Positions 50,901 to 60,965 are shown, counted from the first letter of the stretch. The stretch is DNA of 64,000 nt from Sipunculus nudus (GCA_026874595.1 CM049306.1:41480019-41544018), one strand, 5' to 3'. Program-made: numbers and translations. Notes: generated by a model not told the origin, from the letters alone.

Positions 50901-53900
50901 TGAAAATCCACACAATGGTTCCTGAGATATAAGCTTCTGAGGGTTTTTCTATAATCAGCTCTAAAATGTAGAAAAATGGGTCAAGGTCACCCATCTTCGA
51001 ACTTGACTGAGATTTTATCGATATTTATCTTCACTGATGAAATAAAATTCCAACAATGAATCCTTTTAGAGATATCCCGCTCACAAGGTAAAAGTTAACA
51101 GATGCGGAACGGACAGACGGACGGGCGGACATCGACAGACAGATGGACGGATAGACAGACAGCCTATGAGCTGAGGGCTAAAAACGGCTGTACATGTACA
51201 TTTGTCATAAAAATTAATTTTCATGAAATTCTCTATTTTTAGGAGCCGTAAAACAATCAAAAGTAGGTCAACCGGAACGAAACGCGAACTCGATCTGTAA
51301 CTGGTCATTATCTGCCCACACACCAAAAATCAGGCCAATATCTGCAGGCATTGCGAAAAAAAGTCTGTAAAGGTGTATTTGTCATGAAAATTTCTATTTT
51401 TCATGAAATTTTCTAAGTTTAGGAGTCGTAAAACAGTCAAAAGTAGGTCAACCGGGACGAAAAGCGAACTCGATCTGTAACTGGTCATTATCTGCCTACA
51501 CACCAAAAATCAGGCCAATATCTGCAGGCATTGCGAAAAAAAGTCCGTACATGTGTATTTGTCATGAAAATTTCTATTTTTCATGAAATTTTCTAAGTTT
51601 AGGAGCCGTAAAACAGTCAAAAGTAGGTCAACCGGGACGAAACGCGAACTCGATCTGTAACTGGTCATTATCTGCCCACACACCAAAAATCAGGCCAATA
51701 TCTGCAGGCACTGCGAATAAAAATCCGTACATGTGTATTTGTCATGAAAATTTCTATTTTTCATGAAATTTTCTAAGTTTAGGAGCCGTAAAACAGTCAA
51801 AGTAGGTCAACCGGGACGAAACGTGAACTCGATCTGTAACTGGTCATTATCTGCCCACACACCAAAAATCAGGCCAATATCTGCAGGCATTGCGAAAAAA
51901 AGTCCGTACATGTGTATTTGTCATGAAAATTTCTATTTTTCATGAAATTTTCTAAGTTTAGGAGCCGTAAAACAGTCAAAAGTAGGTCAACCGGGACGAA
52001 ACGCGAACTCGATCTGTAACTGGTCATTATCTGCCCACACACCAAAAATCAGGCCAATATCTGCAGGCATTGCCAAAAAAAGTCCGTACAACTGTTTTAT
52101 TTCGGAAGGACGGAAGGACGGAATGACGGACATGGGTAAAACTATATGCCCCGGCCACTTTGTGGCGGGGGCATAAAAATCAAGATGGATATGACACAAT
52201 AAAAATTTATTCCATCATTGCCATTCCAGATGTTCACATACATGAGTATGTGTTGCCTTCTGGTGGTACTCTAAATATCCAGTAATACTGTGAAGCATAT
52301 CATGTGAAGCATATCATGTTATTAAATTTAAAGATTTAACATCTACCAAAGTTAGGAGCCCAATTAAACTTTCCTGTGTTCTACTTCTCATGGTTCCCTA
52401 GTTACAGTTCACAGATGAACTCCAGAACAGAGAACACCCATAAATACCCATAAATAGCCCAAGCACTCAGCAAGGACAAAGAAACTGCCCTATCTCAGAA
52501 TGGTACAGAATCCTTTGAATTATATTTTGAATGGTTTCTTTGCAGTCAGAAAAACTAAAATCTCCCCTGATATGGTTCCATCATCATTTCCTGTGCCTTG
52601 CAACAAACACACAGCTGTCAATCATATAACCCAATGGAGAGGCAATAATTCAACAAATATATTGATATTCATTGATATGTTGAGTCATAACTTAATCTCT
52701 TATTGCACAAGGTAGATTCCATTAAAAAGCAAACACAACTATAAAGGGCTGGCCTGGTTAAGTAGAAATTATAGAGTGATATGACACTTATGTAAAATTA
52801 GGTAAGATAGGTGTTTTCTTGTTAAATTAAAAGCAGTTTTTATATGACTAAAACTGCCACTCTGAGGTGGCCTGAAGACACTCTTATACTAGAAGGAAAA
52901 AAACTGCCACCAATACCACACCTGGTACATCATAGCTGCATTGAGGTAGGCAAAGTGTACTGCCCTCTCCTGGTCCCAACATCTCCCTGAAACAGTGAAC
53001 TCTGTGGGCCACACAAACTGGATGTTTGCTTGCCAGACTCCGACTCTTTCCCTGTGATGAAATGACAGCTGTGGTGCAAAATGACTGCTCAATGACACTA
53101 GTGGCTCATGGATCTGACTGATTAAATGTCTGGGATCTAGGAAATGTTGCTCCATGATCTTCACTGAAATACACAAAGAGACAGGTATGCTAATTAAGCA
53201 CATGTCAAACTAGAAAGCAATCACATGTACCTCCACTACATCCAGGCATGCCTCAAATTCAGTAACCCATATCCAACCATTCAACATTAATTCACTAAAA
53301 TTTATTGAAAACATTTAGTGATATCAACTATTAACATTACTGATAATCACCAGCACGGCAACCTGCGTGTACCGTGTTCTGTAACATGGTCTTAAACACT
53401 ATTGATATGGTTGGCAGTGTGGTCTGGTTGGCAGTTCTATATATGATGTATAGTAATAAGTACATGGGTGAGCCAATGTGAGAGTAAGTGCTAATATGTA
53501 AACTGCACATGAAGTTACAATTTATGTCACAAATGAGTCAACACAATTGTAATATTATTAATGTATTGTGTGATATATGTAGGGGTTGTTACATGTCCTC
53601 ACCCTGAAAGCAAAATATTGTGATCTGAACCACTTTGATCAGTTCTGACCAAACTTTACAGGATAAACCCTCCACTTTAGGGGCTGTACCGCAAATAGTT
53701 AAAACAATCAAAGAATATTTGTTTATACATGTTTATTGTTACAGGACTGAAGCTAACACCAAGGCAGCTATCATTTTATTAGAATATATGCAACACTACC
53801 ATCCAACTATTACTAATCATACAAGTACACAGAATCAATACTAACCTATTTGTCTATTCATCTAATCATGCAGATGGTATGGTGTGGCTGTGCACTGATG

Positions 53901-56900
53901 CTAAGGTTGACAAATGTGCTAATTACAATACATCATATATAGTGGTCATATATATGGTTGGCAGTACTGCCAACTAAACCACACTGCCAACCTGACAAGT
54001 AGTGTTTTTACCCTTATTGTGCTCTGAGCCAGTGGGATATTGAGCCTGTCTTTCTGAGCATGTGGCTGGTAGGGCTGAAGAGCTGTCACTCAAAATAAAA
54101 CGTACCAACATTGGCTCTGTGCACCCCTCACTGGGCTGGTATCCATTTTGCCGGCAACGGATATATGGCTATGTAGCCCAATTCAATTGTACTCAATATT
54201 ATAAGGCCCTGCCATATATTGAGTCCAATTGCCATACATTGAGTTTCTACAATATAAGCCAGGGTATACGCAGGGGATCCTTTGCATCTTCTTTGACTGC
54301 ATTTTTACTGCCAAACAACAAGACACAAGATTACACAAATTTGACACCAATAAGTATGTGGTTCATGGTTTTGATAGCAACTAATATCAAACTTGGATCA
54401 TCAAATTTACTGACCTTTGTACCAGAGGCATATCAGTGAGTTCAGTAGGGCTGGAGAAGAACAGTCAAATGGGCGCATTTGAATACCTCACTGGCGGCCT
54501 GCTGTCTCAAGGGACTGAGAGCCAGAATTTTGTTACATTTTGTTTCAACGAGCCCAGCTCTGAAGAGTGACGTGCTGGCACAGGGTAATAAACACGTGCT
54601 GACACTGGTTACAAAGGCTTTGGGTGCAGTCTGAGGCTTAGAGTTTAGAAACTCTAACTGTATGGCTATCAGACTCAATATATGGCAGGGCCTAATAATA
54701 TTGAGTCTGATTAAATTGGGCTAATGTCTAAGATAAAAGTCTCAACGTCATAACAGGTCAATGAAGCAGGAACGCAAAGGGAGCAAAATTCGACCTATTA
54801 ATATGAGTACCAAGTCCTGCACGGTCCGAGTATAGAATCTCGTCTTCATTTCCAAGATGGGTCTAAACTGACTGGACCGTCTCATATTAGTAGTAATCAA
54901 CATGCCTGATAATATGACATTGACATGCCTCTTACTTCTCCATTACATGAATCCTGAACATCATTACGTCCGTCCGTATGTATACACCAATAACCTCTTC
55001 TGTGTAGACAGGATTCTGTACTCGCTCCTATTGAGCTTAATCACCATCATGATGCAGGTAACTTGGATTACACGTTACTACTATGGGCAGAACTCTAGAA
55101 ACCGGGCTTCAGCCTACCACTGGTACCTTATGCACAACGGGTGTCGCATAATAAATTGTTTCCTGAAAAAGGCTGATACCGTAAAACGGGGTTACTTTGG
55201 CCCAAAATGGTCATGTTTTAGTATTGTTTCAAAGAACCACAATTAAAAGCCTACAGATAGACTTACTTATAAGGCATCATTATCTAGACTTGAATATGTT
55301 TTTTTATGTTGTTCAAAGTGGTTTATTCATGGTCCCAACCTATTTTGACTTTTTAAAAAAAATTAGTGTGGGCCAAAGTTACCCCTGGTTTCGGGGTAAC
55401 TTTGGCCCAGTGGGGTGTTTTAAAAAATATAACTCAAATTTTAAATCCGAAGAGTATATATATATATAAATATAAAAATTATAATCAAGTAACCAAGAAT
55501 TTACTTCAATTAAATATGAAAAATTGAAGAAGGTAAAACATAATTTGAGCACATAAGACCACACAGCTCTTTATTACCAAATACCAAGATTTGGACATAT
55601 TTCTAACTTTTAACTAAATTTTCACTTTCAGTGTCCAAGCAATAAAAGAAATTGTTCAGACAGTAAATATTACTAAAATATATAAAAAGCAACAAGATAA
55701 AACTATTAGAAGTGAGGTTAATGTGATTAGCTGATGCATTCTATATAGAATTCCTTATATCTACATGTAGAAATAACAGATTTTTTTTATAAATTTCAGC
55801 TACTAGGATACAATACTGCTTATAAGTTAACATCTTAACAACTGATGTAATTACTGGCTCCATATTCTAGGGGTGGAGGACAGGACTCAAAAGAAGGGGA
55901 TAACATATCCTGCCAAAGAATCCCAGGAGTTTCCATGGTCAGCCCCACCAGTTTTAACATTTTGTAGGCTTATGGTATGGCTGTGCCCTGCAGCCGTGTT
56001 TGATGCACCGAGTGTGCCTTTGTGCGAGTGTGTTGTGACCCAGCAATGAGGATGATACACACCCAGAATCCAGAGGATGACACCTACTTCCAGGTGGAGC
56101 TAGATTACTGAGCTCCACCAGGATTCAGGATAAAATGATTCTGGCTGACACATTCACAATCCTGTGCTAATTCCCTGTCACATAGTCCAGAACTGAAATG
56201 TAGAGAATCCTGCATGCGTATTTTAAAAGTTAAGCTGCCATATAAAAACAATGGAAGTGGTTTCCTTCAAAATGAATTAAAAAATTCTGGTTAAGTTGAT
56301 ACCTTTAAAAGCAAATGCAACTCTACAATTAATCCCTTTTAAAAAGTCATTGCTTTGAAAATAGGAAACATTTGATCATCTAGAAAAGACATTGCCAGAA
56401 CACTAAAGTCGGATTAGACATTGGTTTAGCATTGGGAGTTCTAAAAGTCTTTATGCTTTTTAAAACTATTTATATGTTATAGTTCTGCCTGTTTGAATGT
56501 TCCAGATACAAACCTAACATTTTTTATCAATTAAAATTGAATATATACCTAAAATAGAAGTAATATAAAGTGGGCCAAAGTAACCCCAGGTAAGTGGGCC
56601 AAAGTTACCCTGGTGAAAAAAAAACAGGTTTAAAAGCATTAAATTACACTCAAAATAAATTTTTTTTCACATAGATGTATCACTCAGACCATGGACAGTA
56701 TTAAAGAAACAGCTTCAAGGTGATTGCTTTCCATGTTTTAGGTGTAGCATTAAAAGTTTGCATAGATGTGAAAAAACACAGATCTGCTATACCTTCAGAA
56801 ACTTACAAACTGTGATCTACATACTTACTAACGTTCAACCATGTTGAGTATGTATGAAAGAAAGGACTTCACTCTTTTTAAAGGAAATGCATATAATCAG

Positions 56901-57759
56901 TTAAACATAATCTAATACTAAAAAAATTGGTGTTAAAACACTTTTTTTGAGGTGGGCCAAAGTTACCCTCCAAGGGCCAAAGTAACCCCGTTTTACAGTA
57001 CATATTATTTTCCTGAGAATTCCCCTATTTAATTTTACTTATAACTGGAGTTTATTATATTAGAGGAGGAGCGGTCCGGGGAACCTGGGTTCACTGTCTG
57101 AACGGGGGTGTGGGGCGGAGCCCCCATGTAAAGCTCAATTATCCTGTTAAAATAGTTAATGGTTTCCCATTTTCGAGATGGATGGCGCTTCAATGGCAGA
57201 TAAAAATGAGACAAAACTTGGTCCTGCTGGTATCTCGTCTTCACGGCTTACTTAATAGGGTGTAGGGCTTCTAGTCTAGAGATCATAGGTTCGATATCCG
57301 ATTCAGGCCACTTCTGATGCTTAGTAGTTGTTTATGTTAGAAGAGTTGAGTGTAGGGACATCTACAGGGAAAAGTAGGAGTTAAAATAGGGAATGAGAGG
57401 AGATGGTTTTATTTATATTTTCCTCAATAGAAGCAAAGCCCGCGTTCTTAAGTGGCTCCCTACTATGCTTACCTCCACCATCACCTATTAGGGAGAGTAG
57501 TAATAACAAACAAGTATCCCTTAAGTGAATAAGGTTTGCTTTCAGAAATACTGCGGGCGATAATGTAAGAACATTTGTGCTTATGGTTCTAACCTTCTTC
57601 TGAGGACGGATACTCCCATTTTTCCCTCAGTCTGGCGGACATGGAACAGAACCTGGACCATGTGAGCCTGGCGGACATGGTGGTAGGTTTTATAGGAGAG
57701 ACAACTCCCGACATAGCGTCCCGAAAAAGCTTATGTGGTTTTAGTCGAACGGCAGCCAT
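35696..57759 (-). CDS. Predicted mitochondrial dsRBD-dsRBD-RNase H fusion protein, 5 exons
   Basis: Complement of join 35696-35911, 40345-40743, 49750-49995, 52922-53163, 57594-57759: 1,269 nt, 422 residues plus stop, every junction GT-AG and in phase. Residues 1-56 have many Arg and hydroxyl residues and look like a mitochondrial presequence. Residues about 60-155 and 160-225 each resemble the WP-type dsRNA-binding domains of the mitochondrial helicase DHX30 (FLDPRHLISQ; NIQFVWPTEFTVSG). Residues about 250-400 form an RNase H fold like that of DIRS/Ngaro retroelements: TTDASIKGYGAYL, MELYAVVGA, LLYSDSLPTV, HAVHLPRESNQAADHLSR. The four acidic residues D255, E300, D325 and D378 are all present, so hydrolysis of RNA in RNA-DNA hybrids is plausible. 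No helicase, reverse transcriptase or recombinase is encoded. The start ATG at 57759 has A at -3 and G at +4. I know no named family with this architecture. Exons missing from my model cannot be excluded. Confidence 0.5.
36788..37050 (+). mobile_element. tRNA-derived SINE
   Basis: The head has a Pol III A box (TGCTCAGGGGTAGAGC) and a B box (GAGTTCAAATCTC) with tRNA-like spacing at 36800-36861. A conserved-looking central part follows (GGCTGTACCCCACAGCCGTG, ATGACCCAATGGAGATGATT), and the tail ends TATATAAAATAAAAC. A diverged copy of the central part occurs at 55965-56065. Confidence 0.5.
37692..38560 (-). mobile_element. Helentron-like element, 5'-truncated inverted copy
   Basis: The reverse complement ends GCGGATACAC, hairpin GTCGCTTTCGAC, CTAGTT (CTAG at 37692-37695), the same 3' terminus as 2274-3727 and 15975-17731. 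The body contains GGTGGCGCCA(C/A)CT units. No 5' hairpin end found. Confidence 0.5.
39429..40358 (-). repeat. 31-bp minisatellite derived from the exon 4 splice donor
   Basis: About 30 tandem copies. Minus-strand unit in two parts: CCAAACTGTATCAG then GTCAGTACAGAACAACA. The first 14 bases equal the 3' end of exon 4 (40345-40358), and the following GTCAGT is its 5' splice site, so each unit repeats an exon end plus donor. Some units vary to CTTGTTCTAAC. Confidence 0.5.
40345..40743 (-). CDS. Gene 2 exon 4: end of dsRBD2 and RNase H core
   Basis: 133 codons between tttttcag and gtcagt, phase 0 both ends. Begins ACGYVSSGMTVMAPGLTYLP, continuing the dsRBD2 end, and contains ELTTDASIKGYGAYLR, RWIYDEWAKEV, FMELYAVVGAIYTWKKKF and DVLLYSDSLPTVLLI. 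Three of four RNase H acidic residues lie here. The stop-codon context shows that reading beyond the donor terminates after about 12 codons, so the donor must be used. Confidence 0.5.
40849..43403 (+). mobile_element. Family S repeat, complete copy
   Basis: Starts AAGGGACCCCTTGGGTCACG and ends TATAGCTCAGATGATTTATA/GTCAGCTAAGCTAATA after a GGACGGACAATGGAC run. It lies in gene 2 intron 3. Colinear with 31869-34870 but lacks that copy's 497-bp LTR insertion. Confidence 0.5.
45180..45980. other. CG-rich island with promoter-like or LTR-like features
   Basis: Shows TATTTAAGG near 45537, a GATTGG CCAAT box, a perfect 12-bp inverted repeat TCTCTCCCTGGC (45627-45638) / GCCAGGGAGAGA (45692-45703), an AATAAA near 45732 and a perfect CRE TGACGTCA at 45855-45862. 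A minisatellite follows. It could be an old LTR or an internal promoter; no target duplication was found. Confidence 0.5.
45875..45975. repeat. 16-bp minisatellite (TTAACTTTTCCACCAG)
   Basis: Six degenerate tandem copies, e.g. GTAACTTTTCCACCG and TTAACTTTTCTCCAG. Confidence 0.5.
47216..47400 (-). mobile_element. GC-rich tRNA-like SINE head, inverted
   Basis: The minus strand reads TGGCCTAGAGCAATGCC (A-box-like) and, about 45 nt later, GGGGTTCAATTC (B-box-like). The block is much more GC-rich than its AT-rich neighbours and abuts a family S fragment. A tRNA-derived SINE is likely; the amino acid identity is not readable. Confidence 0.5.
47401..48037 (+). repeat. Family S repeat, 3' fragment
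   Basis: Enters the family at the 'gtgccattgccaaagttgg' region and runs to the end with GGACGGCCGGACGGATGACG and TATAGCTCAGATGACTTATA/GTCAGCTGAGCTAA. Confidence 0.5.
48038..49749. other. Gene 2 intron 3, distal part
   Basis: AT-rich. A loosely repeated ~400-bp segment ('gagcatgtctactgcact', near 48590 and 48970) is visible. No exon or RNA gene recognised. Confidence 0.5.
49750..49995 (-). CDS. Gene 2 exon 3: dsRBD1 end and dsRBD2
   Basis: 82 codons between taatttcag and gtaaat, phase 0 both ends. HLGILNRQGKVFDYKNQ resembles the segment after the first dsRBD of DHX30. LWVCHCYISSPLSLEVTASG with DAEQLASAELFVKLK is a second, diverged dsRBD second half. Confidence 0.5.
50140..52176. mobile_element. 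Satellite-bearing element with hairpin ends (180-bp repeat)
   Basis: Five near-identical tandem units of 179-180 bp (starting 51241, 51421, 51601, 51781, 51960) plus two diverged units at about 50228 and 50408. The unit contains GTAAAACAGTCAAAAGTAGG and CGAACTCGATCTGTAACTGG. The left end has a GTGTCGGTACGACAC palindrome. The right end has a GGACGGAAGGACGG run and a strong hairpin (ATGCCCCGGCCAC...GTGGCGGGGGCAT). The organisation is like the 'pearl'-type Helitron-related elements described in bivalves; that link is inference. Lies in gene 2 intron 2. Confidence 0.5.
52177..52921. other. Gene 2 intron 2 remainder
   Basis: AT-rich with no recognised feature. Confidence 0.5.
52922..53163 (-). 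CDS. Gene 2 exon 2: dsRBD1
   Basis: 242 nt between gtatttcag and gtgtgg. The first two bases complete Val56. EQHFLDPRHLISQIHEPL (helix 1), QANIQFVWPTEFTVSG (strands) and ERAVHFAYLNAAMMYQ (helix 2) match the order and the WP motif of DHX30 dsRBDs by eye. Ends in phase 0. Confidence 0.5.
53409..53992. mobile_element. Foldback MITE (GGTTGGCAGTGTGGT)
   Basis: Inverted termini GGTTGGCAGTGTGGT plus (T/C)(T/C)(A/G)GTTGGCAGT, with further inner inversion (ATATATGATGTAT). The right copy ends at 53992. About 584 bp, in gene 2 intron 1. Confidence 0.5.
54174..54723. mobile_element. Foldback MITE (TAGCCCAATT)
   Basis: About 65-bp imperfect inverted repeats start TAGCCCAATT and share AGGCCCTGCCATATATTGAG with its complement. 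About 550 bp, in gene 2 intron 1. Confidence 0.5.
55179..56998. mobile_element. TIR transposon with repeated GGGCCAAAGTTACCCC
   Basis: 1,820 bp. Left C(C)GTAAAACGGGGTTACTTT then GGCCC; the right end is its inverse with one mismatch. TA flanks at 55177-55178 and 56999-57000. Extra copies of the TIR core occur inside: an inverted pair near 55375-55410, a direct pair near 56573-56612 and another near 56953. A SINE-derived segment lies at 55965-56065. No transposase ORF. Confidence 0.5.
55965..56065 (+). repeat. Diverged SINE central-domain copy
   Basis: GGCTGTGCCCTGCAGCCGTG and TTGTGACCCAGCAATGAGGA parallel the SINE at 36910-37020. No tRNA head recognised. Confidence 0.5.
57001..57593. other. 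Gene 2 intron 1, proximal part
   Basis: No gene recognised. Has GGTTCGATATCC at 57289-57300, a B-box-like motif, possibly from an old SINE. The donor of exon 1 is GTTAGA at its upper end (minus strand). Confidence 0.5.
57594..57759 (-). CDS. Gene 2 exon 1: start and presequence-like N-terminus
   Basis: ATG at 57759-57757 in the context AAAATATGG. Encodes MAAVRLKPHKLFRDAMSGVV, then a stretch with seven further Arg and almost no acidic residues until WEYPSSEE. Ends with one base of a split codon before gttaga, matching exon 2's two leading bases. The arginine/serine-rich, acid-poor start suggests mitochondrial import (inference). Confidence 0.5.
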
Positions 57760-57849
57760 ATTTTGCCTTCCTATATCAACAACGTTCGGCAATTTATACA
57801 GCCCGAATAAGTGTCAGTTGCGGATTTGTGCCACGCCCACCTCGACACA

Positions 57850-57871
57850 GGTCTCTCTCTCTCTCTCTCTT

Positions 57872-57942
<71 letters not shown>
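57850..57942. repeat. (CT)n microsatellite
   Basis: About 90 bp of CT/TC dinucleotides, one TTTC interruption, roughly 90 bp upstream of the gene 2 start codon, in its probable promoter. Confidence 0.5.
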
Positions 57943-57945
<3 letters not shown>

Positions 57946-60000
57946 GGCCAAATTAAAGAAAGGGCAATTCCATACCATATAACAAGCAAAACATGTTCTG
58001 ATCTGAACTGAAGGCAGACCTATGTATATATTCAAAAAGCAAGTTTTTAACATTGTCACTGTGTTAATTTAAGAAAATTTGCTAAAATATTTATAAAAAA
58101 CGTTTATAGTTCGATTCACTTGAATAAATTATTAAAAAGTGTGTTATTAATGAAATAAGAGAAAACCATTTTCCAAAAAAACTATGAACCGATGATCAGA
58201 ATCGTTGACGGTACGTAGTATAGAGCAGTTTTGCCTACTTTTAGTGAAAATTAAAGACATAAATATCTCAGTGAGAGTTACTAACTCATAATTTACATAA
58301 TTATATTAAAAAATGCATAGTTTTTAATTCATAACCTGGTGGTTTAACAACCTTTTCGACCAAATCAGTTACCTGATATGACGTAATAAAATGAAGTGGC
58401 TTACGTTCAGTGACGAAATGATTTAATTGTATGACTTAAAAAAGTTGATTGTTTCAAATGTACTTCAAGAGTTCACCTAAGTTGACTACACTGGGGTAAA
58501 TGATTAAAATTGCCAATTTAAGGTTACAACTGAAATTAAATAAACCGTAATTTATCGGTTTACTATTGACAGGTGGCCCATTAATTTTAAAGGGGCATAA
58601 TCAGGATGAATATTATTCCTATTCTTTTACACTACCAGTTCAGTTTTGTTTTATACAATGGTTTCCCTGCAAAACCATTCCAGCACACAGTCTCATTTCC
58701 TCGCATACGGCTGTTTAACACCTTGTAATAGCCCTGCGTGTTGGTAAACACAGTGTGTTTACCATAACAAGGCCAGGTGACCGGAGGTCCGATTAAGAGG
58801 GGCAACACATGGTATTTCAGCCAGCGGGAACATATATTACATTTTTTGGGCTAAGTCAGTCAGGGCATCTCCTGATTGGCATGCACGTGTTCTGGCTCCG
58901 GCCCGACGCACTGTGACACCTGTTGACACCTGCGATCGCGCCCGGTTCACTGTTTTTAACACTCGTTTACAGGAGTAAGCAAACGGTTTAAGGCAATATT
59001 TTGGCAGGTACAGATTTATTTTAAAGGGGAGAAGCTATTTTTCGTGTAAACTCAATATGCTTAATAGGTGATTGGGCTCCTTAAAGCTGTCAGCTGCACG
59101 CGCTCAGTGCATACCGGTAAGTACACACACATACACACACACGCGGACACCCATCCACACAAACTCATAGACACACATGTGAATTCCCTGTCAAAAACTT
59201 TAAGGTTAATTTTGACTATTACTAGCTCGGATGTATCGTGCAACCTAATGTGTTGCCCCCCCCCCCCCCCCGAATGTAGTATTTCTATACTGCTTGACTG
59301 GAAGTCATGTTGCTGGAAGTATTTTAGCCTACTTGGTTTCAGAAAGGAGGATATTCCCTTTTCTATATGTACCCAAATTACTTCAGAACTTCGAATAATT
59401 TCAAAGAAAAAAATCACAAAGTGCGATGGGTAAACCCCCTCTTACTCACAGTGACAATGCATACCCTGGACAGTCGCATTATGAATTCTCAAAAATAGCG
59501 CTTCCCCCCGTATTATATTTATAGACTTCTGGGCCCATCACTGGTATATTGAGAAAATGTGTGCGTGTGTTTGCGTGTTGATGGGGACTATTTAAACATG
59601 GCATAACACACTGGAAGGTCCTGTACGTGGTGTTAATATTATTGTGTGTGTGTAAGGGGGGGGGGGGAGGGGGGGACTGCGCCCTTGTTTCGGGGGGGGG
59701 GGGGGGGGTTAAGGCATTATCATAAATGGAAATGAGGATAAGCACACTTAATGAAGGTAACATCATAGGATTATAATTGACTAAAACGTTAATAAAATGC
59801 CGTAACCTCGGAATTTAAAGTATCTTAATCATAATCAGCTATGATGAAAGTATAAGCGTAAGAGATTAGGGCCTGCTGTTACCGGCATATATTGTTTTTA
59901 ATCTTAAGCCCAATTTCCTTTTTTATATACTGGTGTACATACGGTTAATTAGGGAGATACCCTATCTGGTCAAAGGTCAAAAGGTACATTTATCAAGGTC
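57943..60000. other. Intergenic sequence
   Basis: No gene recognised. Contains a short (CA)n near 59125, a C17 run near 59255, G-runs near 59657-59709, and a CG-richer stretch near 58730-58950 without an ORF. Confidence 0.5.
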
Positions 60001-60008
60001 TGGGTTTG

Positions 60009-60237
60009 TGACGTCATATACGTGATGTCCCCTTGGTAACGGTCATGTCATAGAATCCCAAACTCGATCAGTCTTACTCGAGCAGGCTTCCTGAGCGCGT
60101 AGGATCTGGCAAACAGCAAGTTTTTTGCATCAAAATCTAAAAAGTCAGATAACACTAACAGACGTTTTGAAAACCACTGCTAGAAGAATTAAACGAAAGA
60201 CAGGAGAAGGAAGATCCGTCATGTTGCAAATGTAAGT
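60009..60237 (+). promoter_or_regulatory. Possible promoter and first exon (CRE to GTAAGT)
   Basis: A perfect CRE, TGACGTCA, at 60009-60016 is followed about 220 nt later by ATGTTGCAAAT/GTAAGT, a consensus splice donor at 60232. It could be a first exon on the + strand, but no matching downstream exon was found. Confidence 0.5.
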
Positions 60238-60960
60238 AAAACTTTCATTAGGCCTACTAAATGTTTTCGTGTCGCCAAGAAGATTTTGTGAATCACTGCA
60301 AGGGCGGGTCCAGGATTCTGGGAAAGGATATGGGGAATGGGGTTTCAGCTTCAACCAGTGAATAATGCCTTACTCCATGCAGCAAGAAGGTTTAGTTTTG
60401 ATTAAATCCGAGAAAATTGTAATATCTCAGGGGGGGGGGGGGGGGTCGGCTTAACTCCTCCTCTGTGCCGTTCCTGCTTTGTACCTAATGAGCTAAGGTT
60501 TTTGGAAATATATTAAGTTAAAGTAGCTACTTGCCCCAACTATAAAAACATATGATTTCAGGTAAGATATAGTTGGTGCTGACCTATATGTAAAAGTCAG
60601 ATTACATAAAAAAAGGCCGTCCAAGATATAATTTCCTTCATGTCTATGACAGATCTTCTATCCTGTGTTACTAACCTTTTTTAAACATTTTTTATATGTT
60701 TAAACCACTCGCTTATTAGCTCATAGCGACCCATTGATGAAGTTTTCCACTGGTTTTAATTTAAAGTATCCAGCATGTCATTAAATTAAAACATATAATT
60801 AATTAATAAAAACATGTATAAAATCCCTTATAATTAGACACTTCATGATTATAAATAGGGCCCAAAACAAGACATGAAAAAAATCTTGCGTCAAACGCTA
60901 CACTGAGCCCTACTACAATGTTTGTTGGTCTAAAACTTCTGTTTCAATTTAATATAAGCT

Positions 60961-60965
<5 letters not shown>

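Noticed and set aside
54902-55246. 114-codon + ORF
   Set aside because: It runs into the TIR of the transposon at 55179; no recognisable domain, chance ORF.
57791-57798. TATAAATT on the minus strand upstream of the gene 2 ATG
   Set aside because: It lies only about 32 bp from the start codon, which would leave almost no 5' UTR, so I do not call it the TATA box.
57641-57989. ORFs on both strands rich in Ser-Leu or Arg-Glu
   Set aside because: Products of the (CT)n microsatellite and of the strand opposite exon 1 of the minus gene.
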